The notes: generated by a model not told the origin, from the sequence alone. 22,407 bases of DNA from Planctomycetota bacterium (GCA_021106775.1 JAIOTL010000118.1:1-22407), one strand, 5' to 3'. Numbered from the stretch's first letter, positions 6,606 to 15,188 are shown. Translations and numbers: made by a program.

Positions 6606-9191
6606 ATGGGGCTTGTGAATTTTGCGATTTTATCATTTTTGTTGCCTGTTTTCGGGTTTATTTTCCAAGCAGTTCTTCGATATCTTATCTATCCCAGAGA
6701 TAGGATTTCAGATGCGAAATCTGTGATTGTTCCAATAACTTTTATGGGACTATCAGCGTTTTTTGCATGGGTTGTTTTTCTGTCAGTAGTTATGAAGAAT
6801 GACCCGGGTTTTGTTGATAATCTCAAACTTTTGTGGTTTTCCGCAGGTGACGGAGCATTCAAACTTGAGATTGGCTTTGTCGTTGACCTGACTTCCGCGA
6901 CAGTACTCATGGTTGTCAGCACAATAGCTTTTTTGATACATTTATTTTCATATGGTTATATGCGTGGCTTGGACGGTAATGTCGAAGACAGATATCCCAG
7001 GTTTTTCGGGTATATTTCGCTTTTCACCGCCTCAATGCTCGGTTTCGTCATATCGAGTTCACTTCTGAATATGTTTATATTCTGGGAACTCATGGGTTTG
7101 TGTTCATATTTGCTTATCGGGTTTTACTTTTTCAAGAAATCCGCTGCCAATGCTGCAGTCAAAGCATTCACGACAACGCGAGTAGGTGATCTCGCGCTCT
7201 TCCTTGGAATTATCATCATTTTCACCTTTACCGGTACTTTTATGATGTTTGGTGAAGGTGCATCGGGGCTTGCAGGCGAGGGTTCGTTATTTTATATTCT
7301 CGGCGAAAGATTTAGTGCCGGCGACATTGGCATGGGACTTCTGACAACTGTTGGTGTTCTGATATTCTTCGGTGCTGTTGGTAAAAGTGCCCAATTCCCG
7401 CTTCACGTCTGGTTGCCCGATGCTATGGAAGGTCCGACACCTGTTAGTGCGTTGATTCATGCTGCAACAATGGTTGCTGCCGGTGTTTTCCTCACCGCAA
7501 GAGTTATGCCTCTGCTGACACCTGGTGCACTGTCGATAATTGCTCTAATTGGCGGATTTACTGCCCTTTTTGCAGCTTCAATCGCAATTGTGCAATCGGA
7601 CATTAAGAAAGTGCTTGCATATTCGACGATTTCTCAGCTTGGCTTCATGATGCTCGCTGTCGGGGTTGGAAATTACACTGCAGCAATTTTTCATCTCATG
7701 ACACACGCATTTTTCAAGGGTTTGTTGTTCATGAGTTCCGGCTCAATCATACATGCAATGCGCCACGAAGCGGATATGTCCCAAATGGGTGGATTAATTC
7801 GCAAACTGCCCTGGACTTTTTTGACTTTCCTAATCGGTACTCTGGCACTTGTCGGAATCCCTGGTTTTTCAGGTTTTTACTCCAAAGAAGCAATACTTTT
7901 CTCAGCGCTTTTCGACGGGTCAGTCAATACTGCAAGCCTTGTCGGATTCTTTATGGGGCTGGTCGCAGCAGGATTCACCGGTTTTTATATGTTCCGACTG
8001 ATTTTCAAAACTTTTTTTGGTGTTCCGAAAAATTTCAATCTGTACAACATGGCTAAGGAAAGCCGTTGGGTCATCATTACCCCACTAATGATTCTCGCAG
8101 GTTTTGCACTCTGCATTGGGTGGCCCTTTGGACAGAAATTTCACTTCGATAATTTTTTCGAATTCATCTTCAGCAGTCAATTTCTAACACCAACGTTGAG
8201 CCTTGCATTGGTAATTTATTACATATCTTTGCTTTGGAAGCATGGTGCTTTTAATGCCAAACAAACAGGAATAAGTAAACCAGAGGATGAACTGAGGAAA
8301 AAGGAATACATTCCTCAGCATAAACAGCATCATGAACATATTGAACCGGGGCAAGTGCCTGCAAACTTCCGAAAAGTTCCAGTTCTGCCATACATACTAC
8401 CCTTAATTTTCCTTTTCGTTGGCGCGCTGATATCAAGTTTCGCAAACATTTCCGCGTCAATCGATGATATTCCGATGCAAAAAATACATTCGGAAAAAAT
8501 CGCGCAAACTGATGATACACATGCTCAGGGAAATACGGCTCACATGCCGAAATCCGGCATTCACGGGTGGTTCGGTCATTTTGTTCATTTAACCGATTAT
8601 CGCGTACATCAGCATGATGATTTCGTTGGACAGCAATCGTCGCAACAGGTGCAAAGCCCGATTGCAAATGCAGCAACTCAACATGAACCTACGGAGCATG
8701 CAAGCGGTTCGCACAATGCATTTCATATGCTTTCGATGATACCAGCACTTTTGGTTGCGGCATTTGGCATTTTCCTCGCATGGTTCTTCTTTGTGGGACC
8801 AAAAGCCGGCAAAGAATTTATCGGCTACCGAGGGTTTCTCGCTGGATATAAAAAAGTCCTAAAAAACCTGTATTTTGTCGACTGGTTTTTCGAGCGTGTA
8901 TTTATTCGGACACTTCATTGGATTCGCAAGTTTATTGCGTTTTTCGACCTCGTAGTCATCGACAGCCTTGTAAATATCTGGACTCCAATTATTCGCACAA
9001 TTGGTAAAATCACTGCATTCTTTGACCTGCAAGGCGTTGACGGTTCAGTAAGAGTTCTCGGCGAAAGCGTGCTTGAAGCGAGTAAAGTGGTGAAAAAGGT
9101 TCAGACTGGGAACATCCGCGATTATATTATGATTTTGCTTGTATCGGTAATCCTGCTGTCGCTTCTGTTCATCTTCCTCGCTGCTGTATAG
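6606..9191 (+). CDS. nuoL: NADH-quinone oxidoreductase subunit L, extended form
   Basis: This is the distal antiporter-like proton-pumping subunit of respiratory complex I, in the inner membrane. The functional charged residues are present: Glu161 in FWELMGLCSYLLIGF, Lys259 in VGKSAQFPLHVWLPD, His284 in ALIHAATM, Lys333/334 in DIKKVLAYSTISQ, His366 and Lys370 in MTHAFFKG, and Lys426 in YSKEAIL. The C-terminus (about 735-860) matches the lateral amphipathic helix and last membrane helix, ending KVQTGNIRDYIM plus a hydrophobic segment, which favours NuoL over NuoM or NuoN. At 861 residues it is about 200-250 longer than usual. The extra length lies at about 510-705 and includes a His-rich soluble loop. 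A GGATGGGG stretch precedes the ATG. No other nuo gene is nearby. Confidence 0.95.
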   Translation: MGLVNFAILSFLLPVFGFIFQAVLRYLIYPRDRISDAKSVIVPITFMGLSAFFAWVVFLSVVMKNDPGFVDNLKLLWFSAGDGAFKLEIGFVVDLTSATVLMVVSTIAFLIHLFSYGYMRGLDGNVEDRYPRFFGYISLFTASMLGFVISSSLLNMFIFWELMGLCSYLLIGFYFFKKSAANAAVKAFTTTRVGDLALFLGIIIIFTFTGTFMMFGEGASGLAGEGSLFYILGERFSAGDIGMGLLTTVGVLIFFGAVGKSAQFPLHVWLPDAMEGPTPVSALIHAATMVAAGVFLTARVMPLLTPGALSIIALIGGFTALFAASIAIVQSDIKKVLAYSTISQLGFMMLAVGVGNYTAAIFHLMTHAFFKGLLFMSSGSIIHAMRHEADMSQMGGLIRKLPWTFLTFLIGTLALVGIPGFSGFYSKEAILFSALFDGSVNTASLVGFFMGLVAAGFTGFYMFRLIFKTFFGVPKNFNLYNMAKESRWVIITPLMILAGFALCIGWPFGQKFHFDNFFEFIFSSQFLTPTLSLALVIYYISLLWKHGAFNAKQTGISKPEDELRKKEYIPQHKQHHEHIEPGQVPANFRKVPVLPYILPLIFLFVGALISSFANISASIDDIPMQKIHSEKIAQTDDTHAQGNTAHMPKSGIHGWFGHFVHLTDYRVHQHDDFVGQQSSQQVQSPIANAATQHEPTEHASGSHNAFHMLSMIPALLVAAFGIFLAWFFFVGPKAGKEFIGYRGFLAGYKKVLKNLYFVDWFFERVFIRTLHWIRKFIAFFDLVVIDSLVNIWTPIIRTIGKITAFFDLQGVDGSVRVLGESVLEASKVVKKVQTGNIRDYIMILLVSVILLSLLFIFLAAV

Positions 9192-9209
9192 TACTAGTCT
9201 TAAGTAATA

Positions 9210-9271
9210 GTAGGACAGGCTTCCTAGCCTGTCAATGTTGATGTGGGTGTCAGGCAAGATGCCTGACCTAC
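9210..9271. repeat. Bipartite double-hairpin extragenic element (REP/MITE-like)
   Basis: This 62-bp element begins 18 nt after the nuoL stop. Outer inverted ends are GTAGGACAGGC (9210-9220) and GCCTGACCTAC (9261-9271), matching at 10 of 11 positions. Inside are two perfect hairpins: GACAGGCT-TCCT-AGCCTGTC (9214-9233) and GTCAGGCA-AGA-TGCCTGAC (9249-9267). It lies between convergent genes and may also end transcription. The paired-hairpin design resembles non-autonomous REP-type elements. No transposase is present. Confidence 0.75.
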
Positions 9272-9296
9272 CGAGAACATTGCGAAATTCATGTAA

Positions 9297-9326
9297 CAGT
9301 TCACAGGTTTACCTACCTGATAACTG
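9297..9326. repeat. Imperfect palindrome over the stop of the TPR lipoprotein gene
   Basis: CAGTT (9297-9301) and AACTG (9322-9326) enclose the perfect core AGGT-TT-ACCT (9305-9314). The structure overlaps the stop codon at 9313-9315 and sits between convergent genes. It could act as an RNA hairpin at the 3' end, but no T-run follows. Confidence 0.4.
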
Positions 9327-10401
9327 CGAACGTAAATGATATTTTCGAGTCAGATTCTTCAGGCATAAGAAATAAATGCAGAATGTCTGAATCAAGCTTG
9401 TTCATTAGTCTGTTGTAGAATTCGATTTTGCGATTCTCATTGAACGAAATCGCGGAATTTGCTGAGTTATAAATGTTCGCCAAATAAAAACTGGCTGCCA
9501 AAAATGAACTCACTGCTCCGAGAACTTCCTGGTTTTCGCTGAATGCTTCGTACGCAATGTACGAAAAAACACCTGTCAGCAATATTGACGTCAATGCTTC
9601 CAACACTCTGCCTGTGTACAATTGCCCGAGTCCGGGAACCATTGTTGACATAATGACCGAAAGCGCAACGTTTCGAGTCGATAAATCTTCGAATTTATGT
9701 AAATCATCCGCGTAAAGTTTTAATCCTGTTGTTTCTACAAGCTTCTGAGGCTTGAACTCAGTAATCATAGAAGCTGCCTCAAAATATTTTTTCTCCGCAA
9801 CAAGCAAAACCAGATTCAAGTACCGACCCAGAAAATTCATAATTTTTTCATTTTTATCGATTGTCGAATCGGATTTTTCTGTCAAATTTAATATTTGTGA
9901 CTTCGCTTGCTCGTATTTCTCCTGAAAAATCAGACAAAGCACTATATTAAAATCCGCCAGCTGTTCTAAATTGTACGATTGAGATGATTTTGTCCCAAAA
10001 TCCTTCGCCTTAACATAGAAAAATACAGCATTCGGGTAATTTCCCGCAGCGCGATAACATTCACCAACAAAAAAATGTACAACCGGAATCAATGATGAAT
10101 CATCGAAATACGACACAAACCGCATGAATTCAGTAACCGCGCGATAATATTCCTGTGCCACATATAGCTGAAGCGCAAAGAAAAATGCTTTCTCCTCCGC
10201 AACATCCGTAAATTCAATGCTTCCAAGCTTACACTCTTTTGACAGTTCCTCGGAAACCGCAGAGCGACTTGCTTCGGGAAGAACCGGCTTTTCACTCTCA
10301 ACAATCTCAATACTCGAAGAGCATCCTGAAATAAGAGCAATAAAAGCTAAAATCAGCAAGATTACGGGCATGAATGAAATTCGATTTATATTGTTTTTCA
10401 T
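9313..10401 (-). CDS. TPR-containing lipoprotein with a C-terminal membrane region
   Basis: A 362-residue protein starting at the ATG at 10401. That start puts a proper signal peptide first (MKNNINRISFMPVILLILAF) with lipobox LISG|CSSS. A longer frame opening at 10449 would overlap the upstream gene and bury the signal. Residues about 60-215 contain TPR-like helical pairs (FFALQLYVAQEYYRAVTEFM, then FVGECYRAAGNYPNAVFFYV). The region near 255-320 (STMVPGLGQLYTGRVLEAL, then hydrophobic segments) has the PGLGQ-Y signature seen in small two-helix membrane domains of TPR proteins. The gene begins 22 nt after the upstream gene's stop, so the two form an operon. It is likely an envelope protein that scaffolds partners; its role is unknown. 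Confidence 0.82.
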   Translation of the reverse strand: MKNNINRISFMPVILLILAFIALISGCSSSIEIVESEKPVLPEASRSAVSEELSKECKLGSIEFTDVAEEKAFFFALQLYVAQEYYRAVTEFMRFVSYFDDSSLIPVVHFFVGECYRAAGNYPNAVFFYVKAKDFGTKSSQSYNLEQLADFNIVLCLIFQEKYEQAKSQILNLTEKSDSTIDKNEKIMNFLGRYLNLVLLVAEKKYFEAASMITEFKPQKLVETTGLKLYADDLHKFEDLSTRNVALSVIMSTMVPGLGQLYTGRVLEALTSILLTGVFSYIAYEAFSENQEVLGAVSSFLAASFYLANIYNSANSAISFNENRKIEFYNRLMNKLDSDILHLFLMPEESDSKISFTFAVIR

Positions 10402-10423
10402 ATTATCGCATGCTAGAGAAGAT

Positions 10424-11146
10424 TTAATTACCGCCAGTCCAGCTTTCAAGCGAGTTTCCCAAGAAAATTGAATTCTGGTATTCCATGAAGTGCTTCACTG
10501 ATTTAAACCCGTAATCCTCGAAATTAATGTTGATATTCGGTTTTGTCGGCAAATCCTGCATACGCTCGATGCCGCCGAAAACATTCTCTATAACCGCTTT
10601 GCCAATTTCCGCCAACTCCTCGTTTGAATATTTCCGATGAGCTAATTCATCTGTTTTTTTCAGAAGCGGATTCTTCGTTGCAGATGTGAGTGCTGAAATT
10701 TCGAGACCCTCAGCAGTTTTCAATATTTTCATAACTGAACCACAATTGGTACAAGGGCATTCGATAAAAATTTCTTCCGGTTGCTTTGTTTCATCCGGTT
10801 CATCAGGTTTCGCTGGCTCCTCTGGCATTTCAATCTCTAAATCATTATGTTCCTTGTGCATTTCCGTATTACTCCAGTCAATGACAGCGATATTATCCAC
10901 GCTTTCCTTTGTAATCTCACAATTCAAGCCACTTTGCATCAGAATATCGAGACGTGGTTTGACAATGTCAACCTCATCTTCACCAATGTTACTGTAAAGT
11001 ACAACCGGCACGTTGTTAATGACAAAAGCGCACTGATTCTCGCTTAATTTCAACTCTTCTTTTAGTTGTTTGCTCAAATCAGCACTGTCAGCATCCACAT
11101 AAATCGACCGAATGACAACATTGTAAGTAGAGTTTTCTAGTATCAT
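10424..11146 (-). CDS. Hypothetical protein with a CPCTNCG knuckle
   Basis: I do not recognise this 240-residue protein, which has no signal or membrane segment. Residues 1-95 look like a small alpha/beta domain (YNVVIRSIYVDADSADLSKQ, then CAFVINNVPVVLYSNI, then VDIVKPRLDILMQSGLNCEI). That pattern of strand, helix and a repeated Val/Ile-rich strand suggests two related subdomains. An acidic, Pro-rich linker (about 108-125) leads to CPCTNCG near 130, possibly half of a metal site. A helical C-terminus follows (RKYSNEELAEIGKAVIENVFGG). The ribosome binding site before the ATG at 11146 is weak (AGG). It lies directly upstream of the TPR lipoprotein gene with a 22-nt gap and is presumably co-transcribed. 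Confidence 0.75.
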   Translation of the reverse strand: MILENSTYNVVIRSIYVDADSADLSKQLKEELKLSENQCAFVINNVPVVLYSNIGEDEVDIVKPRLDILMQSGLNCEITKESVDNIAVIDWSNTEMHKEHNDLEIEMPEEPAKPDEPDETKQPEEIFIECPCTNCGSVMKILKTAEGLEISALTSATKNPLLKKTDELAHRKYSNEELAEIGKAVIENVFGGIERMQDLPTKPNININFEDYGFKSVKHFMEYQNSIFLGNSLESWTGGN

Positions 11147-11582
11147 AACTGAACCTGATTAATTTGTTGTTAAATCAAGGATTTAACCGACTGTTAAGAT
11201 GCAACTAAGTCCGAATTTATCATTTGTTAAGCGAAAACAATAAATCACCAGCCAGCTTTCCATAATCGAATTTAGCATATAAAATTCACTCTGGCAATAT
11301 GCATAATTTATTGTGGTAAACATATAATGGTTTGTATGTCATTCCTGCGAAAGATGGTTTGCAAAGGCATCAATTTAGCGATAGTTAGCGTTTTGCATGC
11401 GTTATGCATAAATAATTTCTATACAATTGGATTCATTTGCTATGAAATCGATTTAGCATCAAATATGGACGACCTGCAATCATACAACTGCTTGTATCGT
11501 GCTATTTCGCTGAGACACATCCCCATGCTGTCATTTCTGTATCACAACCTTTAATTTTTTAGTTAATACAAAACCAATTGAA
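11147..11582. other. 436-nt AT-rich intergenic region with short repeats, no gene seen
   Basis: This lies upstream of the 240-residue hypothetical and downstream of fusA, both on the minus strand. It holds near-direct repeats ATCGAATTTAGCAT (11265-11278) and ATCGATTTAGCAT (11447-11459), a GAATTT/AAATTC inverted repeat (11268-11287), TATGCATAA-type palindromes (near 11299 and 11402), and a partial MITE end at 11337. A 75-codon frame at 11327-11554 lacks a ribosome binding site and is judged spurious. Confidence 0.5.
11337..11349. repeat. Partial copy of the MITE-like element end
   Basis: TGTCATTCCTGCG here is identical over 13 nt to the reverse complement of the right end of the element at 15111-15188 (15176-15188). 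The matching other end is not seen nearby; a weak TGTCATTTCTG in the same orientation lies at 11529. It is probably a decayed or solo end. Confidence 0.45.
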
Positions 11583-13700
11583 TCAATAATCGAACTTTTT
11601 CTGAATAATTTCGGGGACAGGTGCATAGGTCTTAGGTTCCATCGAATACGTCGCTCGACCCTGACTCTGCGCCCTTAAAGATGCGACATAGCCGAACATC
11701 GAAGCAATTGGTACCTCACCCTTGAGAATCGTCAGCCCATCATTGTTATCAACCTGAGTAATTAACGCCCTGCGAACGTTAAGGTCTCTTTGCACGTTGC
11801 CGATGTAATCTTCCGGCGTTTCAACCACGATGCTCATAATCGGCTCAAGAATCGATGTGCCGAGAATTGCGACCGCTTCTCGAACAGCACCAGCAACAGC
11901 CGCCTGAAACGCGGGTTCATTCGTCTTGCCTTCTTCGAATTTACCTTCGATAAATTTCGCACGCACCTGAATCACGGGAAAGCCGAAATTTCCGCATGAT
12001 TCAAGCGATTCCTTCAAGCTTTTCTCGATAACCGGATGATATTGCAGAGGAACTATATCTTTGCTGCATTCATTGTTAACTTGCACACCCGATACTATCG
12101 AATCATGCTCGATTTCAATTGTTACACCTGCATACAATTCCTGCCCTGACGGTGAAACGCGCGAAAACTCGAAACTGTGTCGTTTCTTACCCGCAAGAGT
12201 CTCTTTGTATGCAACACTCGGCTTACCGACATTAGCCCTTATTTTAAATTCATTAGCGATTCTATGTAAAATAACTTCGAGATGAAGTTCACCCATGCCG
12301 GCAATCAGCAGTTGACCCGTGTCCATGCTTTCAATGACGCGGAAAGTCGGGTCTTCACGTGCAATTTTACCCAGCACTTCGTTGAGTTTGTCCCTGTCAA
12401 CGCTTGATTTCGGCTCAATCGCCATCTGCACAACAGTATGCGGAAATTGCATCTGCTCAAGAAGAATTGGCGCACCTATTGAACATAAAGTATCTCCGGT
12501 GTACGTGTTCGGCATATTTGTGCAGACGATGATGTCGCCAGCATATGTATGAGTTATGTTTTCTTTTGACATAGCGTGAATCCGGAATATCGGTGCTAAT
12601 CTTTCCTTTTTATTTACACGCGGATTGCTGAACATTTCGCCATTACGTGCTTTCCCGGAATAAACCCGCAAATATGTCAGATTATAATGTTTTGTTGCAA
12701 ATGTTTTGAATGCCAGCGCGCTGAAAGCCTCACTTATACTGGGTTTGCGTAAGATTTTCGCATTACTTTTCGGGTTGTATCCGCAAATATCATCGCGGTC
12801 AAGAGGTGATGGGAGTAATTTCAGAATACCGTCCATTACAAGCTGAACCCCTTTGTTCTTAAGCGACGACCCACAAAAGACCGGTGTTATCAAATCTGCA
12901 AGTGTTGCCCTGCGCAAAGCCTGCCAGATTTCGTCCTTTGTGATTTCATCTGACGCTTTTTCAATGTAAAGCTCAGCAAACTCGTCATCTGCATCGGCAA
13001 GCACCGACATGAGATTTTCCAACGCTTCTTCACAGGCTGCCTCGTGAAATTCGTCAGGTAAATCCTCGATAATCAGCTCTTTGCCGTCGGTTTTTTCGTC
13101 AAAAATGACAAGTTTACGTTCGATGACGTCGATAACGGCTTTAAAATCCTTCATTTCTTCGCGCGGATACGGGATTGCCACTGGCACGGGTGTTGCATTC
13201 AGACGTGAAACCATGCTTTCCAGTGCTTTATCGAAATCGCCACCGTTTCTGTCAAGTTTATTGATAAATGCTATTGACGGCACCTTGTATTTCTTCGCTT
13301 GCCGCCAAACCGTCTCCGACTGTGCCTGCACTCCTGCGACTCCGCAGATAACAACTACCGCACCATCGAGAACACGAAGCGACCTTTCAACTTCAGCAGT
13401 GAAATCTACATGCCCAGGCGTATCAATTATATTAATATTATGTTCTTTCCAGGTTAATGATACCGCGGTTGAAAAAATCGTGATACCTCGCTCCTGCTCT
13501 TCCTCGTACCAGTCTGTAACGGTTGTTCCATCGTCAACATCACCGATTCGGCGTTCCTTGCCTGAATAAAACAAAATCCGCTCAGTTGTAGTTGTTTCGC
13601 CGGCATCGATATGGGCAATAACTCCGATATTGCGAATCTTGGACAAATCAGGAATAATCTCCGTCTTTGAATTTTTTTTTGCTCCTTTATCTTTGCCCAT
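11583..13700 (-). CDS. fusA: Translation elongation factor G, with an altered P-loop
   Basis: EF-G is the GTPase that drives ribosomal translocation and assists recycling. The 705 residues cover the normal full length. G-motifs seen: the P-loop region AHIDAGETTTTER (29-41), switch I/G2 RGITI (71-75), G3 DTPGH (93-97) and G4 NKLD (147-150). The C-terminus keeps MFGYVASLRAQSQGRATYSM, the domain V signature. The P-loop lysine of the family's AGKTTT is Glu35 here (codon GAA at 13596-13598). The GDVDDGTTVTDW stretch (53-64) differs from the E. coli-type and resembles EF-G of the spirochaete/planctomycete (spd) groups. A basic 20-residue N-terminal extension is present. AGGA precedes the ATG at 13700. 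No rpsL, rpsG or tuf is adjacent, so this could be a paralogue outside a str operon. Confidence 0.93.
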   Translation of the reverse strand: MGKDKGAKKNSKTEIIPDLSKIRNIGVIAHIDAGETTTTERILFYSGKERRIGDVDDGTTVTDWYEEEQERGITIFSTAVSLTWKEHNINIIDTPGHVDFTAEVERSLRVLDGAVVVICGVAGVQAQSETVWRQAKKYKVPSIAFINKLDRNGGDFDKALESMVSRLNATPVPVAIPYPREEMKDFKAVIDVIERKLVIFDEKTDGKELIIEDLPDEFHEAACEEALENLMSVLADADDEFAELYIEKASDEITKDEIWQALRRATLADLITPVFCGSSLKNKGVQLVMDGILKLLPSPLDRDDICGYNPKSNAKILRKPSISEAFSALAFKTFATKHYNLTYLRVYSGKARNGEMFSNPRVNKKERLAPIFRIHAMSKENITHTYAGDIIVCTNMPNTYTGDTLCSIGAPILLEQMQFPHTVVQMAIEPKSSVDRDKLNEVLGKIAREDPTFRVIESMDTGQLLIAGMGELHLEVILHRIANEFKIRANVGKPSVAYKETLAGKKRHSFEFSRVSPSGQELYAGVTIEIEHDSIVSGVQVNNECSKDIVPLQYHPVIEKSLKESLESCGNFGFPVIQVRAKFIEGKFEEGKTNEPAFQAAVAGAVREAVAILGTSILEPIMSIVVETPEDYIGNVQRDLNVRRALITQVDNNDGLTILKGEVPIASMFGYVASLRAQSQGRATYSMEPKTYAPVPEIIQKKFDY

Positions 13701-13781
13701 TTTTGTCCTTTCAAACTCATAATGCTAGCCAACTGACTCTTGAAAAGCTATCATATAAATCATGTTTTCAAACTCTGCCTA

Positions 13782-13810
13782 ATAAAAAAAGACGGGGATT
13801 AACCCGTCTA
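13782..13810 (-). terminator. Rho-independent terminator for the secreted TPR gene
   Basis: On the minus strand, AGACGGG and CCCGTCT pair around a short loop and are followed by seven T residues, 16 nt beyond the stop at 13826. It separates the TPR gene from fusA, which must then have its own promoter in 13701-13781. Confidence 0.88.
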
Positions 13811-13825
13811 AGAAAATCCTGGTTA

Positions 13826-14911
13826 TTATTTTGGAAATTCCGTTTTGCGCTTTTCATATTCACTTTCGCTAAATATGTTTTTGAATTCACTGTCGAGAAC
13901 CTTAGCGCGTTTCTTCCATTTCTCGTCTTGTTTAGCAAGTTCATTTGCGCAAATAAGTGCAAATGAGTAAGCATCGAGAACCTCGTTTTTCTGAAGGTTG
14001 CTCTTGTAAACCGAATATGCTTTCATCAGTGCTATAAAAGCTTTGGAATAATCGCCTGTCCTGCCATACTCAGTGCCAAGATATAAAAATGCTTTGCCAA
14101 GAACATCCTCGACATTGCTGCTTTCTTCAGTATCTCCGGTGAGTTTCTCGAGAATTTCCTTTGCCTCAGTCCATTTTTTCAGGCGTTGATAGCAATTTGC
14201 AAGCATCACACTGCTAAAATCTTTCGTGTATTTGTCAACTTCTGGGCTTGAAACCGCTTTAAGAAAAATCGGTACAGCCTTCTCGAATTCGCTATTGTAA
14301 TAGACCATAATTGCAAGTCTCATATAGCTTAGACCTGGGGAATATTTTTTCAGTTCTTCAAATATTTTTTTCGCTTCATCCGATTTTCTCAATTTCAAAC
14401 GCGATAAACCCCATCTGTCAAAGGCATCCTTAAGAAAGTACGAATTCGGAAAATCCTTCTTAAACTTCGGTGCGTAAAGGGCAACAATATCGAAACCGTT
14501 ATTTCTTCTATCATTACCCAGATATCCGCTTAAAATAATATAATGATACGATAAGTGCTTTTCAATCTCGGTTGCTGCCTTATCTTCTAAAACTTTTTCG
14601 AAATCACCCATTGCAGAGCGAAAATTCCCTTCTTTGACTTTCTTTGAGCCCAATGTGAAGGCAGCAGTTTTTTCGTAATCTGAATCGACTGACCAGCTGA
14701 GAACGTCACTCCACTTCTCTTTGATTTTGTTGCCTTCAGATTCGAAGACAATATGCGTTTGGGTGAAATCAAGAATATTGACTGAAGGATATTCTTTTTT
14801 CACATTGTCTTTGTCTTTCACGAGAACATAATCTTTGGCGTATGCAGATGAACTCAAAACAAAGATTGCCAATGCGATGAAAACGTATATTCGCAAATTT
14901 TTGCTGAACAT
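13826..14911 (-). CDS. Secreted tetratricopeptide-repeat protein
   Basis: A 361-residue periplasmic or secreted protein. The signal peptide is clear (MFSKNLRIYVFIALAIFVL, cleavage near SAYA|K at 25-26). Residues about 26-75 form a small beta-rich segment (YVLVKDKDNVKKEYPSVNIL, then HIVFESEGNKIKEKWSDVLS). The rest is built of TPR-type helix pairs: KVKEGNFRSAMGDFEKVLED (about 90-110), FDRWGLSRLKLRKSDEAKKI, YYNSEFEKAVPIFLKAV, ANCYQRLKKWTEAKEILEKL, and YLGTEYGRTGDYSKAFIALM. TPR scaffolds mediate protein interactions; the partner is unknown. A strong GGAGG precedes the ATG at 14911, and the gene ends at its own terminator, so it is a single-gene unit. Confidence 0.88.
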   Translation of the reverse strand: MFSKNLRIYVFIALAIFVLSSSAYAKDYVLVKDKDNVKKEYPSVNILDFTQTHIVFESEGNKIKEKWSDVLSWSVDSDYEKTAAFTLGSKKVKEGNFRSAMGDFEKVLEDKAATEIEKHLSYHYIILSGYLGNDRRNNGFDIVALYAPKFKKDFPNSYFLKDAFDRWGLSRLKLRKSDEAKKIFEELKKYSPGLSYMRLAIMVYYNSEFEKAVPIFLKAVSSPEVDKYTKDFSSVMLANCYQRLKKWTEAKEILEKLTGDTEESSNVEDVLGKAFLYLGTEYGRTGDYSKAFIALMKAYSVYKSNLQKNEVLDAYSFALICANELAKQDEKWKKRAKVLDSEFKNIFSESEYEKRKTEFPK

Positions 14912-15110
14912 TTTTTCCTCCGATTTATTTTTTTTGCGATTTATCTAAATTTGATAACGAAGATTTTACAGTATATCAACGATAAAACAACCGATTGGTT
15001 CAGATTTTTAGCGTTGAATCCCAAATATCTTTGCTGGTTTTAACTATCTGGTTGGATTAAATGGTTCTTTACTCAAATTTTCGTACTGCGTCAAGAAAGT
15101 TTCGAAGGTT
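14912..15110. other. AT-rich spacer upstream of the secreted TPR gene
   Basis: Together with the repeat at 15111-15188 and its right flank, this makes up the 356-nt gap between the TPR gene and secA. Apart from the candidate promoter at 14963-14990, no gene or structure is seen here. Confidence 0.4.
14963..14990 (-). promoter_or_regulatory. Candidate promoter for the secreted TPR gene
   Basis: On the minus strand, TTGTTT (14990-14985), a 16-nt spacer and TAAAAT (14968-14963) lie about 50 nt before the ATG at 14911. This is a match by eye in AT-rich DNA. Confidence 0.3.
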
Positions 15111-15188
15111 TGTCATTCCCAACTTGATTGGAATTCCAGAATTTGATTTGCCCAAAATATATGGATTCCTGCGTTCGCAGGAATGACA
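15111..15188. repeat. MITE-like repeat with TGTCATTCC ends
   Basis: A 78-bp element with perfect 9-nt terminal inverted repeats TGTCATTCC (15111-15119) and GGAATGACA (15180-15188). The right half contains the perfect hairpin ATTCCTGCG-TT-CGCAGGAAT (15165-15184). The left half has a weaker ATTCC/GGAAT pair (15115-15134). Short mobile or passenger repeats with TGTCATTCC ends occur in many unrelated bacteria. It lies in the spacer between the convergently read-out 3' end of secA and the TPR gene promoter. Confidence 0.75.

Noticed and set aside
11327..11554. A 75-codon plus-strand frame in the gap upstream of the 240-residue hypothetical
   Set aside because: No ribosome binding site, Cys-rich atypical composition, and it includes the repeat end TGTCATTCCTGCG, so it is more likely non-coding.
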